A stretch of DNA of 64,000 nucleotides from Nymphaea colorata (GCF_008831285.2 NC_045138.2:13590571-13654570), one strand, 5' to 3'. Counted from the first letter of the stretch, positions 25,501 to 39,570 are shown. Program-made: numbers and translations. Notes: generated by a model not told the origin, from the sequence alone.

Positions 25501-28500
25501 AATCAGAATGCATCCTGGGACTTTCGACAGGATGAAATGAGTTACTTGTTTTAACTAAGCGGAGCTGTTTATCGCCTAAAGATGCTGGATTTTGATTTTC
25601 TAAGTCGTCACCTTTTCCTGGGATTTTCTCTAGTTAATGTCATCAGAAACAAAAAACAATTCAAGAATGGGGGCTAGATGCAGATGTAATATATATATTT
25701 TATTGGCGTTGAAGTTAAAAATATTGGACCTCATTATCATGTATTTTATCTTTATAAAAGTTGAATTTTGTGCGGCTGATGTATGTGTCCTTATTCTTAC
25801 CTTTGTATCTTTATGTTTGCATTGACTTTTAAACAAAATTTGATCTGGACAGGGTAATGACAGTAAGCTTCCACAAATATGGTGATTTGTTCTTTCCTGG
25901 AACAGGTGATGTTAAGGTATAACTTTTGTGCTAGATTGGCTTAGATACTTGTTTGAATGATTTTATATATGTGTGTGTGTCTATGTGTATGTATGCATGT
26001 TTGTATCTGCATGTGTGTGGATGTGTGCGAGAGAGAGAGAGAGAGAGAGTCCTAGGAGTTTTTTTGTAGTTTTTGTCTGTTGATTTTATAATCTTGGAAA
26101 ATCTTCATCATATATTTGTGGTTTGATTATCTGCATGTGTGTGGATGTGTGCGAGAGAGAGAGAGAGAGAGAGTCCTAGGAGTTTTTTTGTAGTTTTTGT
26201 CTGTTGATTTTATAATCTTGGAAAATCTTCATCATATATTTGTGGTTTGATTTGTTTGTCTTCCTGTGTTGCATGTATAACTTTGTCCTGAATTTATGGT
26301 TCACCCATTTCTTGTCATACTAGACACAGCGATTGCATAAACTAACAGTATTTTTGCTTTTCATATTCTAGCTCGTTACTCCTCTGTATTTTATCTACAT
26401 TTATGTTTCACGTGAAGCAAATTTTTCCTTATTTTATATATTTTTAACTTGACCGGTTATTTTATTTTATAAAGGATATAGGGGAAAGAGAGGGAACCTA
26501 TTATGCCATCAATGTGCCCCTCAAAGATGGAATAGATGATTCTAGTTTTACTCGTCTTTTCAAGACGGTGAGTATTATTAAACTGATTTCCATTGTAGTG
26601 CTTACTTTGGTGCTAAGCAGATGAGTTGAATCATTGATGCGCTGTGGTAGATTATTGCCAAGGTCGTGGAAACATATCAACCAGGGGTGATAGTTCTCCA
26701 ATGTGGTGCTGATTCACTTGCTGGGGACCGCTTAGGCTGCTTCAACCTCTCCATTGATGGTGCTAGTCTTCTAGTAATTAAATCTCTTTCCACATGTCTT
26801 GAAGGAATATACTTGCCAAAGCTTAATTGGATATAATTAGATTTTAGAGCGTTTGTTTTTCAGTTTCTTCTACTTGTGGTTTGTAGGCTAACCTTATCCT
26901 TCTGCATATAGGCCACACAGAATGTGTAAGGTTCGTGAAGAAATTCAACTTGCCCCTACTGGTGAGCTCTCTATTATGTGAATGTATCTTCATTTGTTGT
27001 CATCTATCATCAGCTTTTGTGGCGCTAAAGGACTTGTTGGGGATTCAAATATTTTAACGAGATATGCACATCTTGCAATATGCTTGTCAGGCAAAACTTA
27101 AAAGAGTGGCGACACAAGTATGGTTGTAGCAGTAATAAGCTCCTATTTGCAGTTGTATTATCTCTACTCTCTGTCCCTTTTCAGGTTACTGGAGGTGGAG
27201 GATACACAAAGGAAAATGTTGCACGATGCTGGGCAGTGGAAACAGGAGTTCTCTTAGACACTGAACTCCCCAATGGTAATGTCATCATTGTTATACTTCC
27301 AGATTGGTTCTTCTCTTTCTTGTGCTTCAGTGTAATTTATAGATATTTTTATTTCGTAGTTCCTCTGACTAGAATGTGTCAAGTCCAAATATCTGGTCCT
27401 GATTATGCAGGATTTGGCATTCTTTTCATGTAATTCTGCCAATTTCTAGGGTCAGATTCTATGATTAATTTGTTCAGCCTCATTTTTGCAGATATTCCAG
27501 ATAATGAGTACATCAAATATTTTGGTCCAGACTACTTGTTGAAGATCCAACACGGAAATATAGTATGAACTTCCCAATTATTACTTAACTTTCAGTTAGC
27601 TCTACGGATGTTTTCCCTGTCTATCTTCTTCAACAAGGATTTCTGCTTATCTTTTTCAACTTTTCAGGAAAACTTAAACAGTAAATCATACCTAAGCACC
27701 ATCAAAATGCAAGTACTGGAAAATTTGCGTTGCATACAACATGCTCCTGGAGTTCAGATGCAAGAGGTAAAATTGCTATCTTGTTCTTGTTTTGGAGATT
27801 GAAGTTTTAAGTGAATACTTATTCTGTTGTAAGCCAGCCACAGTTCTGTGACCCAACAACTTTGGCTTAGGGAAGGGGAGGCACAAAAAGGACATAGCTT
27901 GCTGAAATGGAGGGTTATCCTTCGTAGCAGCTGTTAAAAGCAAAAATTTCATGACTGTCCTTCATTTGAATTGGTGTACAGTGTGTAGAACTTTTTCAGT
28001 GAGATGATCATGTTCTCTTAGCCTTACATACCTCTTGGAAACACAAGCATGAAAGAATGGCATTATGCTTTGTAGTACTTATAAGTTTTGCAAGCTTCTG
28101 ATTTTTTTCTCTCCTGTTTACTATTGATGCCAGGTGCCCCCTGATTTTTATATCCCAGACATTGATGAGGATGAGCAAAATCCTGATGAGCGTGTTGATC
28201 GTAAGTTTCTTCTTGCTTGGAAACTTTTAATTATTAATAGACTACTTGCTTGCATATCAACCTCGAACAGGGGACAAGCAAATAATGTGTTTGCAGTTCT
28301 TGGTGATTACCTCTTGTAGCAGTGGTGCATGCCAGTAACTTCCGTAATTAGAATAATTGAGTAGTGAATCAGTAAGTGCATGATAGTCCAGTTCTGATCC
28401 ACCTGGTTCAGATCTCTCCAGTTTGTATCGCTTTTTGGTTTAGAAATTGGATCTTTTAAAATCCTTGTGTTTTGAATATCACCTCTTTTTGGGTCTCAGG

Positions 28501-28580
28501 GTTTCTGTTACTTTTGTTACATCAATCCTAAGAACGTCTTTTAGGGTAAGGTTCTTACACAACAATCGAGGGGCACCTGG

Positions 28581-28645
<65 letters not shown>

Positions 28646-28891
28646 GAGTCCAGCCTATGTATTCCAAGTGGTGGCGATGACACCTTGTGCTAAGTTGAAG
28701 CTAGTCCACATCACCCAGATGTGTTGTTATTCATTAGTTACAAGACATTTGTTTATATTTATTGTTGTCCTTTTGGTAAAATTTGATGTTCTACATATTC
28801 AGAGCATACCAGAGATAAACAAATTCAGAGGGATGATGAGTACTACGACGGTGATAATGACAATGATCACAACATGGAAGATGGCTTATAG
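22434..28891 (+). CDS. HDA9: Class I (RPD3-type) histone deacetylase HDA9
   Basis: Fourteen plus-strand exons give 431 residues: 22434-22470, 23386-23498, 23604-23721, 24701-24775, 24992-25211, 25853-25916, 26475-26567, 26651-26759, 26912-26961, 27185-27275, 27492-27562, 27668-27766, 28134-28200, 28803-28891. Phases close throughout. It removes acetyl groups from histone lysines with a catalytic zinc. Visible catalytic features are His136/His137 in GGLHH, the metal ligands Asp172 and His174 in [10 protein letters not shown], Asp261 in QCGADSL and Tyr300 in GGGGYTKEN. The start ([18 protein letters not shown]) and acidic tail ([14 protein letters not shown]) are those of the HDA9 subgroup rather than HDA6 or HDA19; Arabidopsis HDA9 has about 426 residues. 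Family knowledge: HDA9 is nuclear and works with POWERDRESS and HOS15. The exon 2 donor is GTCAGT, weak at +3. Exon 1 is only 37 nt, with a CT microsatellite right after its donor. It is divergent from FBL11. Confidence 0.96.
22474..22502. repeat. (CT)n microsatellite beside the HDA9 exon 1 donor
   Basis: About 14 CT units begin three bases after the GT of the first HDA9 donor (GATG|GTACTCTCTC). Its length variation could alter the downstream splice-donor context. Confidence 0.92.
26004..26251. repeat. 124-bp tandem duplication in an HDA9 intron
   Basis: Two adjacent near-identical 124-bp copies (26004-26127 and 26128-26251), each holding TATCTGCATGTGTGTGGATG, a (GA)n run and TCCTAGGAGTTTTTTTG. 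They lie in the intron between HDA9 exons 6 and 7. It is a recent local duplication. Confidence 0.92.
28582..28641. repeat. Compound (CT)n(TG)n microsatellite
   Basis: A run of about 15 CT units passes directly into about 14 TG units, in the last HDA9 intron (28201-28802). Confidence 0.93.
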
Positions 28892-31749
28892 GAATTTATG
28901 TACTTGTATGACTTGTTTGTATCACGTCAAGGAGATGGCACACTGTTTCAATGTGATATCTCAATGCAAGCAGCAGGTTCCAGGATTTTACTTTTAATGA
29001 AAGGTGGGTGGATCGAGGAAAGAAGGGTATGAAGTAATTGAAGGAAAGGCTGCAGGCATTTCCATGTAAGGGCTGGGTTTGATTGCATAGATTCAATGTA
29101 AAATCCCATTTCTGGTTCTATTTCCAGGAACGTTTTCCTCTTAAATCCAAGGTTGTTCAGATGAGTTGGCCTCCTCTGATGATTGTGGTGTTAAACTGAT
29201 GAAGACAAAATTGTACATGGAATGGCAGGTACCAAGTATCCCTCGTAGGGACATTATTGTATGGCAGCCACTATTCATATAAAGTTTGTAAATTCTATCG
29301 CTAGTTTAGCTGCTTCTCAAATACTTTTCTTGTTGCACAATGTGCCATGCTTAAATAGTATTAGTTATCATTGAGCTGCAATTCTTTCATGTGAATGTAC
29401 TCCTTTGGATTTGTGGCTGGACATGAGACCACGTTCCGGTATTGCCTAGTTATTTGCTCGACAAAATGCATTTCTAACGAAGCCTAGGAAGGGGCCAACC
29501 ATAAAAGTTTAACCTGACCAGTTCCTTTACCAAGTGCAGTTTAGTGAGACTTCGTTAAGACACCATTTCGAGACGGTATTGTCCTATTTTTTCCGTTGCA
29601 TTCATGTGATGTGACAGAAATTGATCTTAAAATCAAGATATCTGCAATGATGTACGATTTGTATTTGTTTGCTAAAATAAAAATGACGGTCATCATAATC
29701 AAAACCATATCATTGTCACCCCGTTCAGGCAAACAAGCATGCGTAAAGTCATGTTGCTGCTGGACAGAACTGTTCCAAGAACAAACCAGTCTATTCATGC
29801 GTTCCACAGTGAGAGATGTAAAGGTATGTACAGTGAGAGATGTAAAGGTATGTACAGTAATACTTTCATCCGTTGTTCGTGCAAACAAGCATGCCGTAAA
29901 GATATTTTACAGTAATATCTTTATGTGTCATTGTCGTATGCTTTTTGATAGCACACGGACGTAGAGGGATGTTGGCATCGTCAGAAAGCCAGCGTTCTCT
30001 CAATCAAACGACTTCTTTTGGGGGCCAATCAGAGTCTGTGATTCTCAATTTGGAGGATCAGATATGGCATCCACAAGCTGATTAGACCGGCGCTTCGTAC
30101 CCCAATCAACCCAAAAATCTTACCATCTTCTTGATGCCTGGATTGACATCCGTGCTTCATTTCCAGCAACGTAATGTTATTACGGCATTGACAGGAAGAA
30201 AAGAGTTGATGGACTGTCTTAGGTTCAGAGACCATAGTACCGTCCAAAAAATGTGAATGTAAGACATGCCGTGAGTTATTGTCCGCAAAATATCAACTGT
30301 CCTGTCCAGCCAATATAGTTAGGTGAGATGCTGTGAATTTGCCTGAATCAGTCGATTCCGGTTTATTTGGTGTCCGACCGATCCGATTAGGTGGCTGACT
30401 GGAGGGTGCAACATGTTTGCTTTTTATTATTCTTTAAATATTTCAAGATTTTTGTATTAGTTAGATCTTTATATATTTCTCAATGTATGTTTTTAAGAAT
30501 AAATTTTTAATATTTTCGCCGATTCACAGACAATTCAGTTGAATTGGTGAATTGGCCATGAACCCATTTTTACAACATTGATTAAGAGACTTTTTTTTTT
30601 TTTAAATGCACTTCCCGTTATACTTTTACGCTTTTCGGTTTACCTTTTTCACGACCTTTCGAGTTTGAGTTTTGTTTTTGGAATTTTTTGCAAGCCATGC
30701 ATTTTGAAAAACTTTTGGTGCTCCGCTGAGTCCTCACCTAACTGCCCTCTCTCAAGAAGGTGGTTGGTAGTCCACACAACTTTTGAAAAAAAAAAAAATA
30801 TTTGCATATGTCTTCGGAACTTGAGAGAATTTGGGAGAGAAACTCCAACCGTTTAGCCTTATTAATATATAGGAACAAAACAAGAGTGTTTATCATTTTC
30901 TACCCCTGGGAAGCTGCGATGGTTGTGTTGTACAGTACTCATTCTAACGTAAGAAAGATATTTTCCAAATGTTTCTCTAGCTCAACGTATAAATGATTTT
31001 CCTTGATTTTCTGTTGGACTTAAAAACGAATGAAAATGTCAAAATGAAACACTCAAGGTTCTTTCTGGAACAATCGAAAGCATCGGTTTTGAGCGACAAT
31101 TTTACTTTTGATAAATTTTAAAAGCAGCCACAAATTTTTACGATTTTCCATTAACTGCAGGCGTTTCGCCAGCCCGAGCGACGACTCTCTGAATCTGTTG
31201 GCCCCTCACTGTCACGAGCTCGCGTCTCAGAGGCGTCGGTTTCCAGCACAAGTCTGTGAGTGGAGATAAAGGAGGAAACTTGTCCCCTTCAGGAAGGGTA
31301 GGATACTTTTGTCTACGGGGGACTCTTTTCTCTGCCCGTAACATCTCACTGAGACGTTCCATACTTGAAAACAACGAGAGGAGGAGCAGGGAAAGTGCAA
31401 CCATATCCAGGCAAAGTTGTAAAATCACGAAGTAATTCCTGAATTCTTCTTTCATCAGGTTCCGTTTCGGTTTTCTCCTCTCTCCTGCACTTTTCTGCTT
31501 TCGTTAGCGTCCAAATAACGAGTTTTGATTGGTATTGTCTTGGGGAAATGTCTTCATTTTCCTTTCTTGTTGCTATAAGATAGCACTGCTGTTTGAATTT
31601 CCCGTGATTGGGAACTGGTATCGTTTTTTCCCCTTTTCACGGTTCCCTTTAGTTGCTGTCCCTGAAAACTTTTCGATTTTTTGATTGGTCGGTACCTGGT
31701 GAATCAGAGTTTGAGTTGGAGATTTTCCGGTTTGGCCCTGTTGAACAGA
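28892..31749. other. HDA9 3' region and spacer to the invertase
   Basis: It begins with the HDA9 3' UTR (probably several hundred bases) and ends with the invertase leader, whose last part (about 31450-31749) is T-rich. A 24-bp duplication (ACAGTGAGAGATGTAAAGGT plus TATGT-like end) lies at 29806-29853. Poly-T at 30591-30602 and poly-A at 30786-30798. No gene is recognised. Confidence 0.5.
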
Positions 31750-34700
31750 ATGAGTATCAGTGATATGGTTTTGCAATTCTCCTCCAGGGTGCGATTACTT
31801 CCAACGTTCGATCATGGTGATTGTTGTAGAAGTTTGGGGTTCTCAGGTGCATCCAAGCAATTATTAAGTTTCAGAAGGGAAAGGGATTTGCGGAAACCAG
31901 GCTTTCTGAGACAGTCATGGGATTTCCATGGAAAATTTGGTAGGAATTCGTCGATATGCTGGTGCCAACGAACCGACAGTGTGAGCGAGCTTCTTGGATT
32001 GGGAGGAAACGGCTCCTTGCTTCCAGAGATTACCGAACCGGGGAAAGCTACACGTGAAGAGGTGAAGGAGAAGAGATTGGTCACCAATGGATCGTCCGCG
32101 ATTCGTGAAGAAGCGAAGGAGAAGGTATCGGTCACCAATGGATCGCCATTAGCTTCCGCAGGTTTTTACAAGGAAACGACTACTGAAGACGAGGCATGGG
32201 AGCTTCTGCAAGCGGCAGTCGTCTATTACTGCGGAAGTCCCGTCGGGACTATTGCAGCTAACGATCCTACTGATCCCAATATCCTAAATTACGACCAGGT
32301 CTTCATTCGCGACTTCATTCCCTCAGGAATCGCATTTTTGTTGAAGGGGGACTATGATATTGTTCGAAATTTCCTCCTTCATACGCTTCAGTTGCAGGTA
32401 TCTTGGTTTCTTTTTTGATTGCGATGAGAAACAAAACTGATTTTTATGAATTTCGGTCGGTTTGAATGTTATGCTTACGGTTTCCTTCTCTCCCCAAATA
32501 CTTAAGTTCTTTATTTGGAGTCTATTGGTTTTTATCCGTGAGGCGTCCATGCTTTTCAAAATTAAGAATTGATCAACAGACATCATAGAGCTAGGAGAAA
32601 TTCTACTTGGAAAAATCTTGAGTGCCTTCAAAAGTTTTATGGACAATCTTGTAATCTTTTTTAGTCATCGATGATAGTTGGAATAGTTGGATTTTTCTTT
32701 TTGGTGAAGAATGTCAGCACATTCTTATTAAATCTGAGGATTTACCTATCACACCTTGTTAAATTTGAGGATTTACCTATCACACCTTGGCAGAGTTGGG
32801 AGAAGACCATTGACTGTCATAGCCCGGGCCAGGGTTTAATGCCAGCAAGCTTTAAAGTGCGCACTGTGCCACTAGATGGGGAAGATGGTGCCACTGAAGA
32901 TGTATTAGATCCTGATTTTGGAGAGGCGGCAATAGGACGTGTTGCACCAGTTGATTCTGGTAAGCACTTCAATTAGCTTCATATGTGCCCATTCTTTGTT
33001 CAACACCCACATCCAAACTTCGGGCTATTTTTGCATCTAATGTTTTATATGTTAGGTCTGCAGGTTTGAGCTCTGTTAATTAATGGAAAGCATATGTCCA
33101 CTTGGAGAAGTCTTAGTTGGGCTTTTAGAAAAATTGCATGCGCATGCATATGTGCACATTTGTGCATGTTTTCTTATCTGATTCATTAATTATATATGAT
33201 CAATTTTCCTTTTCTTAAATTTAGTGGTTCTCCATTTTTTCTTTCTTATAATTATGTGATATTCGCTGCAGGATTATGGTGGATTATATTGTTAAGAGCT
33301 TATGGGAAATGTTCAGGAGACCTCTCAGTTCAAGAGCGAGTCGATGTTCAAACAGGAATTAAGATGATTTTGAAGCTCTGTCTTGCTGATGGTTTTGATA
33401 TGTTTCCGACATTGTTGGTGACAGATGGATCGTGCATGATAGATCGCCGTATGGGGATTCATGGTCACCCTCTGGAAATACAAGTAATGAATTGTATTCT
33501 TTACACATGGTCATTTGGTTTTGCATTTTGCACAATTCTGCACGTTCCTTGTTTCTTGCTTTCAACAATGTCTAAACAACAACCCTCGTGTGTACAGTTT
33601 TCATGGAGGAATGACCTTTTGGGTTTTTTCCTCATCTAGATGCCTGATCGTTAATCACTTCATTGTGGATATTTACATAGTTGACACATTTCTCCTTTTG
33701 GGAGAGAAGGAAAAAAAAAGAAGGAAATGAAAAGAAAAAAAAAATTCTGTACATTGCACATAAGGAGTTTCATTTGGACTAAGACATGTTATAATGGTAA
33801 AACAGATTCTTGGACTGTTTGCCAGGAGTAGATCACTACTGCTATCTATGTCACGTGAGAACTGATCATCATCTAAGTTGATTAGGCATATATGTTAGAC
33901 CTTGTCATAACATATATAATAGATATATATGTTAGGTATATAGTTGTCTCTTTCTGTATTTTTTTGATGTGACATGCTTTCTGTTAGAATGATCCTATTG
34001 GGTGCATAATCTTGGGTTTTCTAAAGGGAGAATTACAAATTTATTCATGTTTATGATTAGAGTTAAAACAGTGTTTCTTATGGAAGAAAGATACCATGAT
34101 CTTATGTGATCAAGTTCATGGGGAATAATATTGGACCTTGGCTATTACCTGTGACACCTGGATGAAGTGATGAACTCTTCCTCCTTGCTTTCAGATAATT
34201 TCATTCTAAAACAGTGGCACATGTTCAACACGCTCTAGGGGTCTCCTTAGTCTCAGTTATCATTTTTATGCTCTTCATAGTCCGAGCCCAGGAAATGATG
34301 ATGCTGATGGTGGCCTCTAACTGGTTCTTGCGTTTAATTTTCACAGGCACTATTCTATTCAGCTCTTCTCTGTGCCCGTGAAATGCTTGCACCCGAGGAT
34401 GGTTCAGCTGACCTCGTTCGGGCACTGAATAATCGGCTTATTGCATTATCCTTCCATATAAGAGAATACTACTGGGTTGACATGAAAAAACTCAATGAGA
34501 TATACCGTTACAAGACCGAGGAGTATTCTTATGATGCTGTCAATAAGTTCAATATCTATCCAGATCAGATCCCACCTTGGCTAGTAGAGTGGATGCCAGG
34601 TCGAGGTGGTTATTTGATTGGGAATTTACAACCAGCTCATATGGATTTCCGTTTCTTTTCTCTTGGAAACTTGTGGTCTGTAGTTTCTAGTTTAGCCACA

Positions 34701-36087
34701 AGCGAGCAGTCTGAAGCCATACTCGACCTGATCGAGGCAAAATGGACTGACTTGGTTGCTGAGATGCCAGTAAAGATCTGTTACCCTGCACTTGAAGGTG
34801 AAGAATGGAGAATCATCACTGGTAGTGATCCAAAGAACACGTAAGTTTCATCCCCCTCGTGATGCCTGCCATTTAATTTATTCATGTCCATTCATTTGTC
34901 CTTGTTCTTTGTGCAGGCCATGGTCCTATCATAATGGTGGCTCTTGGCCAACATTACTTTGGCAGGTAACACCAAACCCTGCAATGCATTTTCGCATTGT
35001 GTTTGTAATTAGAAAATAAAAGAAATTTCTTTGTGAGGTTCAAAATTCAAATATTTGAATTACGGTTGTTAGAAAATAAAGAAATTTCTTTCTGAGGTTC
35101 AGATATTTGTGCATCCATGATGCTGATGTGGCAAGAGATCCACACCAATGTCCGTGATTCATCAAACTAAGGATCTCAAGTCAGACCTAAGATCCAAACT
35201 CGAGATCCCAGTTTGCCATATTTTACTGTTAGGGATCCTCTGGTCTTAATCCATGGAGTTCAAGGTCTGAGTATCTAAGGTCAGATCAGATCAGATCTGA
35301 GGTAACAACACCCACCTTATGGTTATGTCATGTTCTTTATATATCAGAGGATTTCTCGGAAGTTCAATAAGCAGTTTGGAGAAGAAAAATTCACCTTCTA
35401 GATCACTATATATTGTTGTGTGGAAGCTGGCATTGTTACTGTTATATATATATATATGCTTAGGTGCTTAGATAATGGTTTTGATGAAAAATGGTAAACC
35501 CACCATAGTTACTGAGGGGAAGTGGAGGCATCGGTTGGAAACTGATGGGTCATGTGTGCTATTTCCCCAGCTTGGATATTGGAGTATTCTCGAAATGGTG
35601 TGTGTGTGCGCACTCACTTGCCCATATTTTGGATGCACACAAGTTTTTGTTTCAGTTTCGATTGTATTGCTTTTTTCTTGTTTGAATTTGTACATCCGTG
35701 TGTTGGTTACCTGTGTATGTATAAACTCTGTAAACTCTAATACACGTTACCTTATTGCAGCTCACTGTTGCATGCATAAAAATGAATAGATTGGAGGTGG
35801 CAGCAAAGGCGGTTGAAGTTGCAGAGAGGCGAATATCAAGAGATCGATGGCCAGAATACTATGACACAAAGAAAGGGCGTCTGGTTGGGAAACAAGCACG
35901 CCTACATCAGACATGGTCTATAGCTGGCCTTCTAGTGGCAAAGCTCTTATTAAGAAACCCACAAGCGGCTAAGATGCTTACATGTGAAGAGGATGCTGAA
36001 TTGGTGAGTGCTTTCTACTGCATGCTTGATGCCAACCCCAAGAGGAAACGGGGTCGTCGGAGGGCTAGCAAGAGCTACATCGTCTGA
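31750..36087 (+). CDS. INVE: Alkaline/neutral invertase, GH100, chloroplast (INVE) type
   Basis: Six plus-strand exons give 631 residues: 31750-32397, 32794-32959, 33272-33483, 34347-34840, 34917-34965, 35761-36087. It splits sucrose into glucose and fructose. Residues 1 to about 140 are a divergent Ser/Arg-rich leader plus linker, consistent with an organelle transit peptide. The GH100 domain starts near 147 ([19 protein letters not shown]) and runs to the end, with family blocks [113 protein letters not shown] and [11 protein letters not shown]. The domain wording and tail fit the alpha (organellar) clade and Arabidopsis INVE (At5g22510) best; plastid rather than mitochondrial targeting is an inference. 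An in-frame 17-codon duplication lies in the linker (residues 102-135). The start is the first ATG in frame; a second Met is five residues on. Confidence 0.95.
32053..32154 (+). repeat. 51-bp in-frame tandem duplication in the invertase linker
   Basis: Two 17-codon copies beginning CGTGAAGA at 32053 and 32104 encode [17 protein letters not shown] and [17 protein letters not shown]. They lie between the transit-peptide region and the GH100 domain. Confidence 0.9.
32733..32791 (+). repeat. 31-bp duplication just before an invertase splice acceptor
   Basis: TGAGGATTTACCTATCACAC with flanking bases occurs at 32735 and 32766. The second copy ends within about three bases of the CAG acceptor of exon 2, so the branch point and tract of this intron are duplicated. 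Confidence 0.88.
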
Positions 36088-39000
36088 GAGTTAAAACAAA
36101 AACAAGCATAAAGGATGATCGCGAATACTTAGTTGGATGTTATTGGTAGTATGTTTAAAAATGCAAGCATAAAGGGTGATCACGTATATTTAGATGTTAT
36201 TTGTAGTAGGTTGCATGATTTGCCATGTTGCAGAAGCGGTGGTCTTAATGCTGAACCTCTTATTATCCCAATGGTTCAGCTAATTGGGCTCCTTCCATTT
36301 CACCGAGGAGCTTCTTTGCCTTCCCGGCTTTCTCGCTCTCTTCAGTGTATCATTTCTAGCCATAACTGTTGTATACATAACTTCATGGTATGTACCTCGA
36401 ATACCATTCTTAATGAATTACTTGCTCCTTTAGCGCTCTCTCTCTCTCTCTCTCTCTCGCTATGCATAGCAGCATAAGGAACTCAAAAATGGTCTTTTTT
36501 TTTTTTTTTGACTAACACTTTTTCTCGGGGTACATTTTCTGAAGATCATCACTCGTTAGTACGCTCATCAAGTGGTGTAGGTAAGTAGATCAACTGGGCA
36601 GTGAGCAGCTTGGTTACTTCTCAAAAATGAAGCTCTATGCAAGAATACAGATCCTAGAGAAGCGATAGTTAACTGATCATTTGTATCTACATTTGGTGAG
36701 GACACGGACCGATCGTCACACCAGCAAACACCAAAATAGGATCTCAAATGGCAGGCCTTAGACCCAACTCCCTAACGTGCGAGCCGCATATTGCTGCAGA
36801 AAATAGGCAACAGACCTGCGAGTCAAAGTCCTTGGAATTCTTCTGCTGCCTCCACTTTTGACTGTTGATTGCGGAAATCTAGTGTACCAAAATTGCCTCT
36901 CCTATTTTAAACAAATTTAAGGATCTTTTCTTTTCATAGAAAACAACCACCAAGTTTTTGGGTGGCCGTGGCTCCTGTTTGATGTGTTATGAAAAGTAAT
37001 ACTTTGACCATTTGCAGGATCCAGATAACTGAATTGGCCTTAAAGTAAAATGAGATAACTGAGGGGTTGTAGGTGGTATAATCACTATTCGACCAATAGA
37101 TCTGAAATTGAATCACATGAAATGCCGGAAACTATTTCGAGATGAATTAGCCATTCAAGTTGCATAAATGGGAACCAATAGGGAAGGTAAATGTGCTGAA
37201 ACCAAATTTGTCTTCCCTTAACTCTTCCAGAGGATCCAGTTGAACAAGAAAACAAGAGTTGGAAGAACAGCCAATCAATGCATTTCCTCATTATATGATT
37301 CACATATATGACGGTATTTCTCATCCGATTGGCTCTATGTTTTCATTGCCATGTTTTGCATTTATAACTTCTTTTCAAACTTGTCGGAGATCAAATTAAA
37401 TTTCGTTACTAGGAAAAGAAAAAGGTATTTGACGATCTCCAGGAATCTGACTCTTTTTCCTTCTTAATTTTGAAGCTTATAGACTTACATTATTAGCTAA
37501 AAAACATATAAATCCCACAACATGTACACCAAGATATCTTCTTATAAGGCCTTGGGATTCTTTGCCTAAATATATAAAGAGGTTAACTACTAAAAATACC
37601 TTATGGACATGGACATTGCCGCGACGCCGAAATTATGGAAAGAATTTTCCAAGAAATAAATAAAAGGGAAAATTGGAACAGGTTGTTGGATATAAGAAAA
37701 TATGCACCTTCTACACAGCAACAACTCGTAGAAAACTCCACGATTACTCTTGATTACGGAAAAGAAAAACATTCACCGGGAGGGAGTAGAAAGAGAAAGA
37801 GAGTTGCCAAGGCCCACTTTCCCTAAACTCTAGTAAAGTTTGACAATTACCCGACAGTTGCAAGTGGTCCGGACGTAGTTTAAAGTTGATTGATTTAAAA
37901 GGTACCAAATTCAATTCTGATCCGACTTCCCGGCACTTACTCGAATCTCACCCATTTGCAACCCTGAAGCAACACAGGAAAGGGAAAACAAAAAGTAATA
38001 AAGCACCTGATCCTCGAGGAATATAAAACACTGTCCCATGATGTGAAACCAATTAACGTGATGATTACTTGCCTTTGTAGGCACTAGGTAGTAGGCAGGT
38101 CAGATAATTTATACATATGGCGCAGCAGCTAGCTGAAGATGCAGAAGCTGATTGTAGGCCTAGAAAAAAAGCACCAAGCAAAAGCTGGTAAAATTGCAAG
38201 TACAACAATGATAAAAGAGCTTTGTTTTAGTTCAATCCGCAGAGGCATGATATGACCAGTTCAGATAGGCTCTCTTTCCAGACAGCATGTGACTTTGAAA
38301 AAAAACTAAACAGTAGCTTGACTCCCCAAAGGCAACAACCTACTGAAAGGATTGTTTCGACTGCGCTTTGTAAGTGTCCTATCTCTGGCATGCATTTCCA
38401 CTTCTAAAGTTGAGTGACGAAAGAGTGGCACGTTTTCTCTTTCAACCTTTTTCAAGTGCAACCTGAAACACTGTATGACAGTGAAAAAAGACCAAGATTT
38501 ACTGTGTAAATGATATCGGGGCAATCAAGGTTGACGTAAGTGGTACAGAGATAGCCTGTTAACAATGCAACATGTCAAGTCTGTCCGCCTAGCAGAGGGA
38601 AACAGTGTTTGAATTCAAATGTTAAAACCAACATCCCGAATTGATAGCAGCATGTGAAGCATTTATTTTTTTCCTTCCAAAGATCAGACTTTAAAGTTGA
38701 AAGTCTCCCCCCACAGGACATGGCCACGGGGAAGCGTCGTTAATTTCGTCTAGGTGTAGGGACAGGCAATGCTTCGAGTAAGGAAAGAGTCTGTACTCAA
38801 ACTACTTGAACAGAAGAACCACCAAAGGAAATTACTCCAAGTTGGACACTCTGCTGCTTTGCACAGGATTCTTCCCCCTTAAAGGGCACACGAAAGAGAT
38901 ACAGGTACAGAGAAAAGATCAGTGTGGGTTCCACCTAACACTAACAAGAATCAGAACTCGTAAGACACTCTAGGTCACGCCTAGTCTATTCATATCATTT

Positions 39001-39499
39001 CACATCAGACACAATGATCATCTTTCCGATAAAGAAACCAGTGGCTCTCTGTTTTATGTGCATGTAAATACTTAAACTAGTTATGTAGGTTATGCAATTT
39101 AAAAGACATTCTTGCAAAACATGTTTGGCTTCCAGGATATTTATGAACAATTTTGATCTTTTCTATTACCAAATTTTTATTGTTATAATATTTTTGATTT
39201 TTTATTATTAGAAAATCTATTTAAACTAAAATTAATTAATTTAACATATATTTCATATGAAATCATTTTTAGAATCACATCTGCAAAGTTAAATTGGGCA
39301 GCAATTTTCTTTTTCATGCAACAGTTTGGTTTTGATTGCCAATGCAAGTGATTTAAAATATATCCATTCTATTGTGTACATATAATTAGATCGTGTTCAC
39401 GAAAGTGGTATTATTCTATCCACCTTTCATTTTTTTTAAGAAAAGAAACCCATATATAGCTCTTACCAAACAAAAGTGAGTGACAAGGTGGAGAACATT

Positions 39500-39570
<71 letters not shown>

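Noticed and set aside
31681..31749. Upstream extension of the invertase frame
   Set aside because: It begins with TTG; the first ATG in frame is at 31750.
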